A DNA stretch of 64,000 nt from CAWGGS01 sp963822095 (GTDB taxonomy: Bacteria > Desulfobacterota > Desulfobulbia > Desulfobulbales > Desulfocapsaceae), in assembly GCA_963822095.1 (NCBI GenBank), contig CAWGGS010000025.1, positions 1-64,000 of the forward strand, read 5' to 3'. A program made the position numbers and the translations under genes. Below the pieces are notes generated by a model. That model searched no databases and was not told the DNA's origin. It was given only the letters and a program-made list of their open reading frames with translations. Of the stretch, positions 1 to 9,487 are shown one piece after another (within the stretch, counting starts at the first letter, position 1; every line of letters begins with the position of its first letter).

Positions 1-517
1 ATCCAAGGACATTGATTCCAGCCCATGGTATGGACTCGATCTCTTTAACCAGATTTATCCCTAGTTCCCCGGCGCCTGCAATTACAGCACGACGAATATT
101 TTTCCCCTTTGACCGAAAATGTCGCAGGATCTTACGGGCTCCAACATGGATACAAAAGATCATGAAAGGCGTTGTCGTGGACCAAATCAAAAAGACAACA
201 CGGGAATAGGCTTCTGAAATCTTAAAAATGAAAAAGTAAAAGAGGAGAACCCCTATTACCGCACCCCAAGCTTTTAAAATGACGTAAAATTCAAGATAAA
301 ATTTCCATCCTCGCCAGGAACGGTAGAGTTCAAAGGAATTGAAACTGACCATACAGAGAAGGAAGGCTAGAACTTCCATGCGGGTATAGTAGAACGACCA
401 GGGAACCTGGTACCAATGAACCAATACCCATAAATATCCAGCTACCAGGAGGCAGTCAAATAACTGAAAAATCCTCACCATCAGGGAACTCTGCGCCCGC
501 AAGTTGGTATTCAGCAT
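1..517 (-). CDS. Polyprenyl sugar-phosphate transferase, WcaJ/ExoY-like (N-terminal part, runs off the window)
   Basis: Only the first 172 codons are inside the window. Reading the minus strand from the ATG at 515-517 gives four hydrophobic segments (roughly residues 15-35, 47-70, 85-112, 118-136), then a nucleotide-binding-like stretch with AVIAGAGELG near residues 144-153. This is the N-terminal layout of undecaprenyl-phosphate sugar phosphotransferases, which load the first sugar phosphate onto the lipid carrier; the catalytic C-terminal domain would lie beyond base 1. A GAGGTG Shine-Dalgarno sequence sits just upstream. It is the last visible gene of the glycosyltransferase operon read leftward from 4385, which supports a role in exopolysaccharide or O-antigen initiation. 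The sugar donor cannot be told. Confidence 0.75.
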   Translation of the reverse strand, partial: MLNTNLRAQSSLMVRIFQLFDCLLVAGYLWVLVHWYQVPWSFYYTRMEVLAFLLCMVSFNSFELYRSWRGWKFYLEFYVILKAWGAVIGVLLFYFFIFKISEAYSRVVFLIWSTTTPFMIFCIHVGARKILRHFRSKGKNIRRAVIAGAGELGINLVKEIESIPWAGINVLG

Positions 518-573
518 GAACCCACCTCAACAGATCGATGTAAAAGAAGAGTACATCTTCGATGTACAATAAA

Positions 574-1515
574 TCATCTTATAGTATCCCACCACGAGGT
601 ATGCATACTCATTCGCGGAGCAATCTTAGCGGGAAGAACCTTATAATGCCGCCCGAGTTTGTATCCCAGAAACTTGGTGACATTTCTTACAAAAAAGTCG
701 ACAAAAGCAACGATTTCTCCTTTCTTGACAAGAGCTGTCAGTTGCGAGCGGATATATCCCCAACCGATATTCTCAGCCTTCCCATAGGTCTCGAGAAGCC
801 AGCTTTCCATTGAGTGCAATACTCCGATATCAAAAGATCTTTTAAAGTCTTGCACCCATGTATAGTTGTGGGAGTGATAGACCATTGCATCTGCAACATA
901 CGCAATCTTCTTTCCGTTCTTCAATATTCTCCCCACGGTACAGGTATCCTCTCCAAAAATCAAACCATTCTTGAAATAGCCCACCGAGGCCAAGGAGGAT
1001 TTCCTATAGGCAGCAAATGAGTTGGAAACAAAGATCGTTTTTAAGCCGAATCTTTTTCGATCATCAAAGCTACGTATGGATGATTCAGGGGGATAATTGA
1101 ACGAACGAAGATGGGAGGCTGAAGCACTGGCTTCACGATTTGGTAATTGTCTCCCATATGTGACGGAGATATCAGGATCCATTTTTAGAGGTGCAATAAG
1201 TCTTGCTACTGCGTCTTCAGTAACCGGCACTGAATCCTGGGTGAAAAAGACGACGATGTTTCCTCCGGCCTTTTCTGCCAGCCATGATCGCGTTCCACCA
1301 TGATCAAACGCCTCTTTTCTCACCGAGTAGAGCTTTGCCCCAAATTTTAATGCAATATCGCATGTTTCGTCTTCCGAATCCGTATCGACTATGAGGAGTT
1401 CGTCATATTGAATTGTTTGCTTGCGCAACATACTCAACAATGCGGGCAGTGTTCCGGCTCCATTTCGAGTGGGTATAATGATGGATAGGGTATCGGTTTC
1501 AGACATGATATCCAT
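574..1515 (-). CDS. Family 2 glycosyltransferase
   Basis: The protein (313 aa) is a GT-A fold glycosyltransferase of family 2. The N-terminal SIIIPTRNGAGTLPALL and the acidic DTDSEDET near residue 45 are the nucleotide-sugar-binding part, and FFTQDSVPV near residue 90 occupies the DXD-like metal site. The C-terminal third (YHSHNYTWVQDFKRSFDIG) resembles rhamnosyltransferase-type members. It should act on the cytoplasmic face of the inner membrane on a lipid-linked oligosaccharide. There is an in-frame ATG nine bases inside the outermost start (at 1506), and neither has a strong ribosome site. It lies 20 bp downstream of the next GT2 gene in the same operon. Substrate unknown. Confidence 0.85.
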   Translation of the reverse strand: MDIMSETDTLSIIIPTRNGAGTLPALLSMLRKQTIQYDELLIVDTDSEDETCDIALKFGAKLYSVRKEAFDHGGTRSWLAEKAGGNIVVFFTQDSVPVTEDAVARLIAPLKMDPDISVTYGRQLPNREASASASHLRSFNYPPESSIRSFDDRKRFGLKTIFVSNSFAAYRKSSLASVGYFKNGLIFGEDTCTVGRILKNGKKIAYVADAMVYHSHNYTWVQDFKRSFDIGVLHSMESWLLETYGKAENIGWGYIRSQLTALVKKGEIVAFVDFFVRNVTKFLGYKLGRHYKVLPAKIAPRMSMHTSWWDTIR

Positions 1516-1535
1516 AAATATCGATACGTGATACT

Positions 1536-2351
1536 TCAGATGTGAAAAATTCGCACCAAGAGAAATTTCAGAATTGCCCAGATCATATACGGTGATGGAT
1601 GTTTTTTGTAAAGGAGTATTTCACTTTTAGCCGCCTGCAAACGCAATGAAAAAGGCATATTCCGACGCTGTTTTATCCATCCCCTTGAATGGTAAGCAAC
1701 AATTCCTGGTATATACTTGATATACCATCCTTTTTTTTGCACACGGATACTCAGGTCGATATCCTCTTTGTAGAGGAAAAAGTCAGGATCGAAGGCAAAG
1801 GGATATTCCATCAAACTCGCACTTCTGCAAAACAGTGCTGCACCGCAAAGCGCGGTTACGTCTTCGTGTTTATCAAATTGACCTTGATCAACGAGACCTT
1901 GCCCTCTATCATACCAACGTCCATACCAGCTTCGTTTTATCCCGGTCGAATCAAATCGATTGGTTTTCCGGTTGTTATCCATATCGAACCAGAGAATCTT
2001 ACCGCTTAAAATCCCTACTCTAGGATTTTTTTTCATGAAAGCAACTGCCTGTTCAATAAAGTCATCGGCAGGAAAGGCATCGGGATTGAGAAAAAATACA
2101 AAATCGCATGTCTCGCTACACAACGCAAACGCTTTGTTATTTGCCTGTGCAAAACCGATATTTCCCTCTTCCAACACTGTTATATTCTTTGTTTTTCGAT
2201 AGTTATCAAGATAGGTACAATCCTCCGATCCGCTGTCCACCAGAAAAATCAGATCAGGGGATACCGTCTGTTGTCGCAATGCCTTGAAACAATACGGCAG
2301 GACGCTTCCAGAATTATGACTGACGATGATAACAGCTACTCGGTCATCCAT
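1536..2351 (-). CDS. Family 2 glycosyltransferase
   Basis: The protein (271 aa) opens with VAVIIVSHNSGSVLPYC and LVDSGSEDCT, the usual GT2 donor-binding start. FFLNPDAFPADDFIEQA near residue 90 provides the Asp metal site, and FLYKEDIDLSIRVQKKGW near residue 195 is the typical acceptor-side ED motif of rhamnosyl- and galactosyltransferase-like GT2 enzymes. It sits 20 bp from each neighbouring glycosyltransferase gene on the same strand, so it is very likely cotranscribed. No membrane segments are evident apart from a short hydrophobic C-terminus. The sugar and linkage cannot be predicted from sequence alone. Confidence 0.85.
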   Translation of the reverse strand: MDDRVAVIIVSHNSGSVLPYCFKALRQQTVSPDLIFLVDSGSEDCTYLDNYRKTKNITVLEEGNIGFAQANNKAFALCSETCDFVFFLNPDAFPADDFIEQAVAFMKKNPRVGILSGKILWFDMDNNRKTNRFDSTGIKRSWYGRWYDRGQGLVDQGQFDKHEDVTALCGAALFCRSASLMEYPFAFDPDFFLYKEDIDLSIRVQKKGWYIKYIPGIVAYHSRGWIKQRRNMPFSLRLQAAKSEILLYKKHPSPYMIWAILKFLLVRIFHI

Positions 2352-2371
2352 GGGACACTGAGGTGTTCAGC

Positions 2372-3418
2372 TTATAAGAATAGTTTGCAGTACATTGAAA
2401 AAAGAGCATTACCCTTACCGGCTGTTTTCCTTTGAGCCATTATGGAAATAATGACTTCAGTCTCGGCAGCATGGAGCAATCTGGCAAATTCCGGTTTGGT
2501 AATCGTTTGCATCTGTGCCAGACTTCTCCGCTTGCCGATCATTTTAGGTATGATACGAATTGCCTGGGCAAGACCCTGTAAATAGGGAATAAAACATCTT
2601 TTCTTTATCACATAGAACAACCAGAAAACTTGATATACACAGATAACAGGAAAATAACATACAAAAAGAGACAAAGGATAATTCTTCACCAAAAGGCAAA
2701 GTGTGTTTCTGGTTGAAAGCCGTACCGTCATTGGGTTAATTTTGGATCCCAAGGAAGCGCTTCCTATGTGGTAAACCACGGCATTAGCCAAATAACAGCA
2801 ACGGCACCCCAGATATCTCGCCCTGAGATTTATATCGACATCTTCAAGGTATGCAAAGAAGTCCTCATCAAACAAACCAACCGTATCAAAGAATTCTTTT
2901 TTATATAAAGCGGCTCCTGCGCAAGCGCCAAATACCTCCTTATCTATATTGTATGGAGGACCATATTTCTCTCCTGTACCAAGGCGGTACCCTGCCCCGC
3001 CACGCAAAAAACCGTCTCCTGCCCCATCGAGAAATTCCCGATTATGATAGTTCACCATCCGAAGGGCAAAATAGTCATACGGAAAATCCTGTAAAATCGT
3101 CTCTTTCAGGATTTGAAGGCATTTGTCATCAACCTCTATATCGTTGTTTAATAGAAGAATCCATCGGGAAGAGGCACTCTTAATACCGGCATTTACAGCT
3201 ACGCTGAACCCTTTATTCTTTCCAAATTGTATAACATTTACCTCAGAATAATCCTGCTCAAGTCGTTTTACAGAATTATCCTCTGATCCGTTATCGACTA
3301 CCGTCACCGAAAAATCCTGACAGGTCTGTCGACGAAGAGAGTCCAGGCAATGAACAAGAAAATGAATCCCATTCCAATTCGGTATGATGATCTCGATCAG
3401 AGGGTTATTATCCTTCAT
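2372..3418 (-). CDS. Family 2 glycosyltransferase with C-terminal membrane segment
   Basis: The 348-aa product starts with IEIIIPNWNGIHFLVHCL and VVDNGSEDNS, then ILLLNNDIEVDD near residue 90 (metal-binding Asp) and FFAYLEDVDINLRARYLG near residue 190, the signature order of GT2 rhamnosyltransferase-like enzymes. A hydrophobic stretch around residues 250-275 (LFVCYFPVICVYQVFWLFYVI) suggests a membrane anchor. Its start overlaps the 3' end of the upstream gene by 11 bases, which points to translational coupling. Family assignment is firm; substrate is unknown. Confidence 0.85.
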   Translation of the reverse strand: MKDNNPLIEIIIPNWNGIHFLVHCLDSLRRQTCQDFSVTVVDNGSEDNSVKRLEQDYSEVNVIQFGKNKGFSVAVNAGIKSASSRWILLLNNDIEVDDKCLQILKETILQDFPYDYFALRMVNYHNREFLDGAGDGFLRGGAGYRLGTGEKYGPPYNIDKEVFGACAGAALYKKEFFDTVGLFDEDFFAYLEDVDINLRARYLGCRCCYLANAVVYHIGSASLGSKINPMTVRLSTRNTLCLLVKNYPLSLFVCYFPVICVYQVFWLFYVIKKRCFIPYLQGLAQAIRIIPKMIGKRRSLAQMQTITKPEFARLLHAAETEVIISIMAQRKTAGKGNALFSMYCKLFL

Positions 3419-4385
3419 TCATATCCCTGGATTCTATAATCCCTCCGCTTATTTTCTTTATAAAATAAATTGGTTTTCCTTGCGATTCATGATAGGTCCG
3501 GGACTGGAGTTCCGCTAAAAGTCCAATGGTTATGAATTGCACCCCCATGAACATCAGAAGTATGGCTAGAAAAAGAACCGGTCTGTTGGACATGGAAATG
3601 CCCATAAACTGGCGTTGAAAGGTAATAACCAAAGCAATAAGAAAGCCTATAAAACCACTACCGATACCAATCAGTCCGAAGACCTGAATCGGCCTGGTCG
3701 AGTAACTCAGAAGGAATTTTACGGTCATCAAGTCAAGTACTACCCGGATGGTCCGCGATATCCCATACTTTGATTTTCCATAAAGCCGAGGTCTGTGGTT
3801 GACTTTCATTTCAGTAAATGAGATCCCCATTCCACTGGCAATAGCAGGAATAAAACGATGCATCTCCCCATAGAGTTTTATATTCTTAATGACTTCTTTG
3901 CGAAATGCTTTCAATGTACATCCATAATCATGCAAATTGACTCCTGTTGTTTTGGAGATAATCCAATTGGCGATCATGGAAGGAAGTCGTCGGCTCAAGA
4001 AAGGATCTTTTCTTTTAAACCGCCACCCTGTAACGACGTCATATCCTTCATCTATTTTCTTGATCATCCCTTCTATACCGGAGGGATCATTTTGCATATC
4101 CCCATCCATGGTAATGATGATCTCCCCTCGGGCATGATCAAAACCTGCTGACATCGCTGCTGTCTGACCAAAATTTTTTCGAAAACTAATCACTACGACA
4201 TTTTCATCATTAGCCTGAATTTCATTTAAAAGCATCAAGCTGGTATCTGCCGAACCATCGTCCACAAAAATAATTTCATAGGACTTGCCAATTTTTTGCA
4301 AAATATCTCGCAACTCTTTATAAAGAGGAGCAATATTTTCTTCTTCATTAAAAATGGGAATTACTACGGAAAGTTGTATTGACAT
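3408..4385 (-). CDS. Polyisoprenyl-phosphate glycosyltransferase, DPM1/GtrB-like
   Basis: The 325-aa protein has the DPM1/GtrB architecture: an N-terminal GT-A domain (LSVVIPIFNEEENI, FVDDGSADTS, TMDGDMQNDPSGIEGM with the DGD metal triad near residues 95-97), the HRFIPAIASGMG and HRPRLYGKSKYG motifs in the middle, and two C-terminal transmembrane helices (about residues 235-262 and 270-298). Such enzymes move a sugar from a nucleotide donor to undecaprenyl phosphate for later flipping across the membrane. It is the first gene of the minus-strand polysaccharide operon and overlaps the next gene by 11 bp. An AAGG sits directly before the ATG, so the ribosome site is poorly spaced. Confidence 0.88.
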   Translation of the reverse strand: MSIQLSVVIPIFNEEENIAPLYKELRDILQKIGKSYEIIFVDDGSADTSLMLLNEIQANDENVVVISFRKNFGQTAAMSAGFDHARGEIIITMDGDMQNDPSGIEGMIKKIDEGYDVVTGWRFKRKDPFLSRRLPSMIANWIISKTTGVNLHDYGCTLKAFRKEVIKNIKLYGEMHRFIPAIASGMGISFTEMKVNHRPRLYGKSKYGISRTIRVVLDLMTVKFLLSYSTRPIQVFGLIGIGSGFIGFLIALVITFQRQFMGISMSNRPVLFLAILLMFMGVQFITIGLLAELQSRTYHESQGKPIYFIKKISGGIIESRDMNEG

Positions 4386-4915
4386 ACCTTGTCTTTTTAG
4401 TATTCAAAGAGATATCGGAATATTTCACATTCTATCAAAATGTGCTCATCTATCTGGGCCTGTGTCTTTGAGAATATTTTTACAAAAACTGCTTTGGGGC
4501 TTATATTTTTTTGCCCACTTTTCAGGAGGCCAAACGTATATGCATGCATTGTTATTTGCTTATTTGAAATACCATGAATTCCCATGCCATCGCAAGTTCA
4601 TATTGTCGACATGACAAGATAAGCTCCCACATTCATCTATCTTCGGAAAAATAAAATCGCCATTACGATCTTTTCATTATAAAGAAATCTTCCAAGTATT
4701 AAGAGCTTGCCGCATCGAAATAAGTGAATACATCTCGTGTCCTGTCAAGCCTCATATGTTGCATCTTGCGTATCCAGTTTAACTTCCTGACATCGTTACT
4801 CCTTTGATCACACGGCACTTTATGCTCCCTCAGTCGAGCTTGGCAGGAAACCAAAATGGGAGCAATCTTGCAACATCTGATACGTAACATGAATGACATC
4901 AGGACAACAGACGAG
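4386..4915. other. Gene-poor spacer upstream of the polysaccharide operon
   Basis: There is no convincing gene in these 530 bases. Two short minus-strand open frames (4397-4585 and 4699-4941) have no recognisable motif. The stretch should hold the promoter of the glycosyltransferase operon. The half from about 4690 to 4915 is less AT-rich than its surroundings and may be a decayed gene or repeat remnant, but I cannot identify it. Confidence 0.4.
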
Positions 4916-5113
4916 TTAATTGCCGCCACTTGTTTGAACAACCCAGCAGAGTATCAGTCCTCCTATAACGATAATTGTGCCGAAAACACGAAGATCTCGA
5001 GGGCGCATCTCACTAAGTTTTTTTAACCAGGTCTGCATCATCTCAGGTGCTGCTGCATAGGGAAGTCCTTCAAGTACCATAACCATCCCTATCAAAAGGA
5101 GCATAAGTTTCAT
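4916..5113 (-). CDS. DUF2065 family small membrane protein (YjeT-like)
   Basis: This 65-aa protein matches the DUF2065/YjeT family in length and layout: an N-terminal hydrophobic helix with the conserved VLEGLPYAAAPE, a short basic loop with LSEMRPRDLRVFG, and a second hydrophobic helix (TIIVIGGLILCWVV). Family members are small inner-membrane proteins of unknown function. It is encoded divergently from purM with 289 bp between them. Nothing in the context gives a role. Confidence 0.75.
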   Translation of the reverse strand: MKLMLLLIGMVMVLEGLPYAAAPEMMQTWLKKLSEMRPRDLRVFGTIIVIGGLILCWVVQTSGGN

Positions 5114-5402
5114 AGGACTTTTGAAATAGATTAAATTTTTCAGTTAATATTAAGATGATCACGTTACCCGAGTCATTCCCAATACTGTATGAATCTTATT
5201 TAATTGCTTTTTCGGGATACACCTAATAATATGTACCAAAACTGTGGTTCAATATTAAAATGGACTCCTTGTTTGGCATATCATTTTAAAAAAGCGGGGT
5301 TTCATTTGCTTCTCAAAGACTCAGCCGGTTCCAAGCCATGTCTCTCATTTGATTTGAACAATTCTTTTAATTTTTTTCAAGATACTTCCAGATAGCATAC
5401 TT

Positions 5403-6455
5403 ATGAATATTTCCGAACAATCAAAATACAAGGAAGCAGGGGTCGATATCGACAAAGGCAATACCTTTGTCAAAAACATCAAAGATATCGTTTCCTCCAC
5501 TCACCAGCGCGGTGTCTTAAATGAGATAGGCGGTTTTTCTAGCTTCTTTGCGATCGATACCGGAAAATACCCAAAACCGGTTATCGTCTCATCAACCGAC
5601 GGAGTCGGAACCAAGCTTGCTGTCGCAGGCCTCTGTAAGAAACATGACACCATTGGAATAGACCTCGTCGCCATGTGTGTAAACGACATTATTGTCAGTG
5701 GAGCAACCCCTCTTTGTTTTTTAGATTACTTTTCCACTGGAAAACTTGAAGTTGAATTTGCCACAGAGGTTGTCAAGGGAATAGCCGAAGGTTGTCTGCA
5801 GGCTAAATGTTCCCTTGTGGGGGGAGAAACCGCTGAGATGCCGGGACTCTACAAAGCAGGAGACTACGATCTTGCTGGTTTCACCGTTGGCATTGTCGAT
5901 CGCGATTCCATAATTGACGGCTCAGAGATCAAGGTCGGAAACACCATTCTGGGCCTCCCCTCCAGCGGTCTTCATTCAAACGGGTTTTCCCTGGTAAGAA
6001 AAGTATGCTTTGATGACCTGGGACTTACCGTCGACACCCAAATTGATGAGTTGGGATGTACCTTGGGAGAAGAATTGTTAAAACCCACGAAGATTTATGT
6101 TCAACCCGTCCTCAATGTATTACGGAAATTCCGCATAAACGGCATGGTACACAATACAGGAGGTGGATTTTTTGATAATATACCGCGTATTCTCCCCAAA
6201 GGATGCAAAGCAATACTCGAAGGATCTGGTTGGGACATCCCGCCTATCTTTAAATTTCTCCAAAAAAAAGGAAATATCAGCCAGGAAGAGATGTATCGGA
6301 CCTTTAATATGGGTATTGGGTTAATGGTCATTGTTGACGAAGAATCAGCCGACGACATCGCACTCCAATTTAATGCTCTCGGTGAAAATCCTTTCTTCAT
6401 CGGCAGAGTCGAGACAAAAAACGACGACGATCCGCCCGTTGAACTTCGGTTTTGA
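5403..6455 (+). CDS. purM: Phosphoribosylformylglycinamidine cyclo-ligase
   Basis: PurM makes aminoimidazole ribotide from FGAM with ATP in step five of purine synthesis. The 350-aa length is normal. Visible family signatures are YKEAGVDIDKGN at the N-terminus, VIVSSTDGVGTKLAVA (about residues 60-75), IGIDLVAMCVNDII, LVGGETAEMPGLY near residue 138, and LPSSGLHSNGFSLVRK near residue 188. The start is backed by the strong conservation of the YKEAGVDI region. It is monocistronic here: a hairpin terminator follows 22 bp after the stop. The other purine gene in the window is the purD-purE fusion at 33.9-35.6 kb, so the pathway genes are scattered. Confidence 0.95.
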   Translation: MNISEQSKYKEAGVDIDKGNTFVKNIKDIVSSTHQRGVLNEIGGFSSFFAIDTGKYPKPVIVSSTDGVGTKLAVAGLCKKHDTIGIDLVAMCVNDIIVSGATPLCFLDYFSTGKLEVEFATEVVKGIAEGCLQAKCSLVGGETAEMPGLYKAGDYDLAGFTVGIVDRDSIIDGSEIKVGNTILGLPSSGLHSNGFSLVRKVCFDDLGLTVDTQIDELGCTLGEELLKPTKIYVQPVLNVLRKFRINGMVHNTGGGFFDNIPRILPKGCKAILEGSGWDIPPIFKFLQKKGNISQEEMYRTFNMGIGLMVIVDEESADDIALQFNALGENPFFIGRVETKNDDDPPVELRF

Positions 6456-6477
6456 CCAATTACTATACATCAAAGAC

Positions 6478-6512
6478 AAAAGGGGTGACCACCTGAAGTG
6501 ATCACCCCTTTT
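6478..6512 (+). terminator. Rho-independent terminator after purM
   Basis: The 15-base arm at 6478-6492 (AAAAGGGGTGACCAC) pairs with 6498-6512 (GTGATCACCCCTTTT) with one mismatch and a 5-base loop. The flanking A and T runs mean it can also stop transcription coming from the minus strand. Confidence 0.85.
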
Positions 6513-6612
6513 CTTTTATATGAAAGTCTTCCTGGATTTACTGCTTGGTCAAGTGGAAGTTATGGGGATTCATGTTCCGTTGAGACAAGCCGGTCTATTC
6601 CATCAATGCTGG

Positions 6613-7122
6613 CTAGCCCCCACAATCACTTGTCCCACCCCTGATTTTATCCAGAGCATGGGGTAAGGCAGCCAAAAGGACCTCAATATTTTCCAGCGCC
6701 GCTTTTTTACTGCCGGGAAGATTTATAATAAGGCTTTTTCCCCTAATTCCTGCTCTCCCTCTCGACAAAACCGCATGTGGTGTCTTACGAAGGCTTGCAG
6801 CACGCATAGCCTCAGCCATACCGGGAATATCTTTTTCAATAATATCCTCCATGGCCTCCGGTGTCACATCAGTCGGGGCAACACCGGTACCACCGGTTGT
6901 AATAACCAGATCAATATGTTGATTATCGACGAATTCCAGGACCGTTTTGACTATTTCTTCAATACTATCCGGAACGATCTCATATCCCTGAAAGATATAA
7001 CCTTCCTCTTTGAGCAACTCCTGCAGTGCTTGACCACTGGTATCAGCCCGTTCCCCCCGTGATCCTTTGTCACTCATGGTAACAACTGCAAAACGAAAGG
7101 TCTCGGTTCCTTCTTTTATCAT
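6613..7122 (-). CDS. mogA: Molybdenum cofactor biosynthesis protein MogA/MoaB
   Basis: The 169-aa protein is a MogA/MoaB-type molybdopterin adenylyltransferase, which activates molybdopterin with ATP before molybdate insertion. Visible motifs are VVTMSDKGSRGERADTSG at the start, the substrate-binding LVITTGGTGVAPTDVTPEA near residues 73-91, and SLIINLPGSKKAALENIE near the C-terminus. The family cannot be split into MogA or MoaB with certainty. It lies 14 bp downstream of the EF-G gene on the same strand and may be cotranscribed with it; the link is probably only positional. Confidence 0.85.
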   Translation of the reverse strand: MIKEGTETFRFAVVTMSDKGSRGERADTSGQALQELLKEEGYIFQGYEIVPDSIEEIVKTVLEFVDNQHIDLVITTGGTGVAPTDVTPEAMEDIIEKDIPGMAEAMRAASLRKTPHAVLSRGRAGIRGKSLIINLPGSKKAALENIEVLLAALPHALDKIRGGTSDCGG

Positions 7123-7136
7123 AAATTTATATTGTA

Positions 7137-9200
7137 TTATTCAACATTTCTCTCAGAAATAATCTTCTCGGCAATGTGCGCGGGAACAACTTCGTAATGA
7201 GAAAAAGCCACGGTAAATGAGCCTCTCCCACCGGTCATGGAGGTAAGATCGGTCGCATAGACCTGGATCTCAGCCATCGGTACCTGCGCGTTTACAATCT
7301 CATTTTTCTCATGGGAATCCATTCCCATCACCTTTCCGCGCCGGGAATTCAGATCTCCCATGATATCACCGACGTGCTCTTTGCCGAGTCGAATTGTCAT
7401 ATCCATTATCGGCTCGAGAAGCACCAGTCCCGCTTCCTGGGCACCTTTTTTAAATGCCAGGGATCCTGCTATCTTAAATGCCATCTCCGAAGAGTCTACA
7501 TTATGAAACGACCCATCGACCAGAGCAACTCTTAAATCAACGACCGGATATCCAGCTAATACCCCCTTCTCCATTGCCTCCTGGATGCCTTTTTCAACAG
7601 CAGGACGATACTGCTGAGGTATTACGCCGCCGACAATTTTGTCCTCAAAAACAAAACCGGTTCCTGCGGGCTGCGGCTCAATCTCAATCCAACAATCTCC
7701 GTACTGTCCTCGGCCTCCACTCTGCTTTTTATGTTTTCCCTGAACCCTGGCCTTTCCTTTTATAGTTTCCATATATGGAATTTTGGGCAGGGTAAGCTCC
7801 ATGCCGACTCCAAATTTCCTCTTGATCTTCGATCCTACTACCTCCAGATGAACTTGCCCGACACCTGAGAGTAAAACCTCACCGGTCTGTTTTTCGCGAG
7901 TAACCCGCAGGGTAAGATCCTCATCGAGCAGCTTGGTAATGGAGGAAAAGAGTTTTTCCTCTTCGCCTTTTTTCGCACTCACTGCATAGGAAATAACTGG
8001 CTCAAACGACTCCAATTGAGGATAGACGATGGGAGCGTTTGCATCGCAAAGAGTATCTCCTGTTGTTGTCTCTTTAAGCTTGGCAACGGCAACAATCATT
8101 CCAGGACCGATCTCATCAACCGCTCTCTGTTCCTTGCCTTCCAGGACATAAAGCTGTCCAAACCTTTCAGCGGTCTGCTTATTTGAATTAAAAAAGGTAT
8201 CGCCCTTAAGTTGTCCGGAGCATACCTTGAAAATTGTCAATCTTCCTGCATAGGGATCGGCCATTGTCTTAAAAACAAAAGCGGAAAACTTTTCATCTGC
8301 ATTTGGTTGTCGCTCTATTTCCTCTCCTGTTTTGGGATCCTTACCAAACAATGCAGGCTTGTCGGCAGGTGATGGCAGAAATTGATTGATTGCTTCAAGG
8401 AATGTCTCGGTTCCCTTATTGAGGATGGCCGATCCGACACAAACAGGCGCTATATCTCCTGCGGCAACACCTTTTTTCAGTCCCAGTCGAATCTCATCTT
8501 CTGTGAGTTCACCTTCTTCTAAAAACTTTTCGATGAGATCATCGTCCACTTCGGCCGCCTTTTCCATCAAATTCTCGCGATAAACAGCCAGATCATCTTT
8601 AAGCTCGGCAGGCACTTCCGTCTCTGTTACTGTTCCTTTAGTCCCATCATCAAAGAGATAGGCCTTTCCGGTTACGATATCTATGAGTCCTTTGAAATTT
8701 TCTTCAGATCCGATCGGGATATGAATCGGCACCGGAGAAAACGGCAACGATGTCCGTATCTCTTCTAGAGTTTTTTCAAAATCGGCTCGTTCTCGATCCA
8801 TTTTATTTATATGGATAATGCAAGGCAGGGATCTATCTGCTATAAAATCAGCAAACTTCACTGTTTGTCCCTTGACTCCCATTACCGCTCCTATGGCAAA
8901 AACCACACCGTCACAGACCTGAGATGCAAACAGGGTTTCGTTGATGAAGTTATCGTCACCAGGAGTATCTATCAGATATACCTCATGCTTTTTCCATGTG
9001 TAATTGTGAAATGAGGAGCTGATTGAGATATTTCTTTTGATCTCTTCCTCTTCATAATCCATGCAGGAACTTCCATCGTCAACCTTTCCCAAACGTTTAA
9101 TCTTCCCTGCAGTGAATAACATGGCCTCAGCCAAGGATGTTTTTCCACTGTTTCCATGTCCGATAATTGCGATGTTTCTCACTAATTTTGTATCCTGCAT
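7137..9200 (-). CDS. fusA: Elongation factor G, EF-G2-type paralogue
   Basis: The 687-aa protein has the full EF-G domain order: GTPase domain, beta-barrel, and C-terminal domains III-V. The P-loop reads GHGNSGKTS and the NKMD motif is present, but the G3 motif reads DTPGDDNF instead of DTPGHVDF, so the catalytic His is Asp. Switch I reads RNISIS rather than RGITI. These changes are typical of the EF-G2 or FusA2 branch, so this is probably not the main translocase, and no ribosomal-protein genes lie nearby. A GAGGAG ribosome site sits 6 bases before the ATG. Transcription is divergent from murJ. Assignment to the EF-G superfamily is firm; the exact role (translocation, recycling or stress) is not. 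Confidence 0.88.
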   Translation of the reverse strand: MQDTKLVRNIAIIGHGNSGKTSLAEAMLFTAGKIKRLGKVDDGSSCMDYEEEEIKRNISISSSFHNYTWKKHEVYLIDTPGDDNFINETLFASQVCDGVVFAIGAVMGVKGQTVKFADFIADRSLPCIIHINKMDRERADFEKTLEEIRTSLPFSPVPIHIPIGSEENFKGLIDIVTGKAYLFDDGTKGTVTETEVPAELKDDLAVYRENLMEKAAEVDDDLIEKFLEEGELTEDEIRLGLKKGVAAGDIAPVCVGSAILNKGTETFLEAINQFLPSPADKPALFGKDPKTGEEIERQPNADEKFSAFVFKTMADPYAGRLTIFKVCSGQLKGDTFFNSNKQTAERFGQLYVLEGKEQRAVDEIGPGMIVAVAKLKETTTGDTLCDANAPIVYPQLESFEPVISYAVSAKKGEEEKLFSSITKLLDEDLTLRVTREKQTGEVLLSGVGQVHLEVVGSKIKRKFGVGMELTLPKIPYMETIKGKARVQGKHKKQSGGRGQYGDCWIEIEPQPAGTGFVFEDKIVGGVIPQQYRPAVEKGIQEAMEKGVLAGYPVVDLRVALVDGSFHNVDSSEMAFKIAGSLAFKKGAQEAGLVLLEPIMDMTIRLGKEHVGDIMGDLNSRRGKVMGMDSHEKNEIVNAQVPMAEIQVYATDLTSMTGGRGSFTVAFSHYEVVPAHIAEKIISERNVE

Positions 9201-9487
9201 GAATGTCTCCTCAAAATAAACTATTCAACAAAGTACTCCCTGATTCAGTAAGGTTAATCAATCAGTTTAAGAAAAATTCCATATTCTGAAAAAATCACTC
9301 CTCATATATTCAGTTTCACGGATCAAAGTCAAGTGTGATCGACACTTGCAGGTACTTTTCAGGTAATAAAAATCGGAATAATGACTATTTGCTGATGGTA
9401 TTACGAATTTATGGAAAAAAGAGTAAGGAAAAGGTATTCTCCCAGCCAGTTTTTCTCTTGATTTTATCAAAACACGAGGCGAAAAAG

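Noticed and set aside
4699..4941. Minus-strand open frame of 80 codons overlapping the DUF2065 gene by 26 bp
   Set aside because: No motif recognised and weak start; kept only as part of a gene-poor region.
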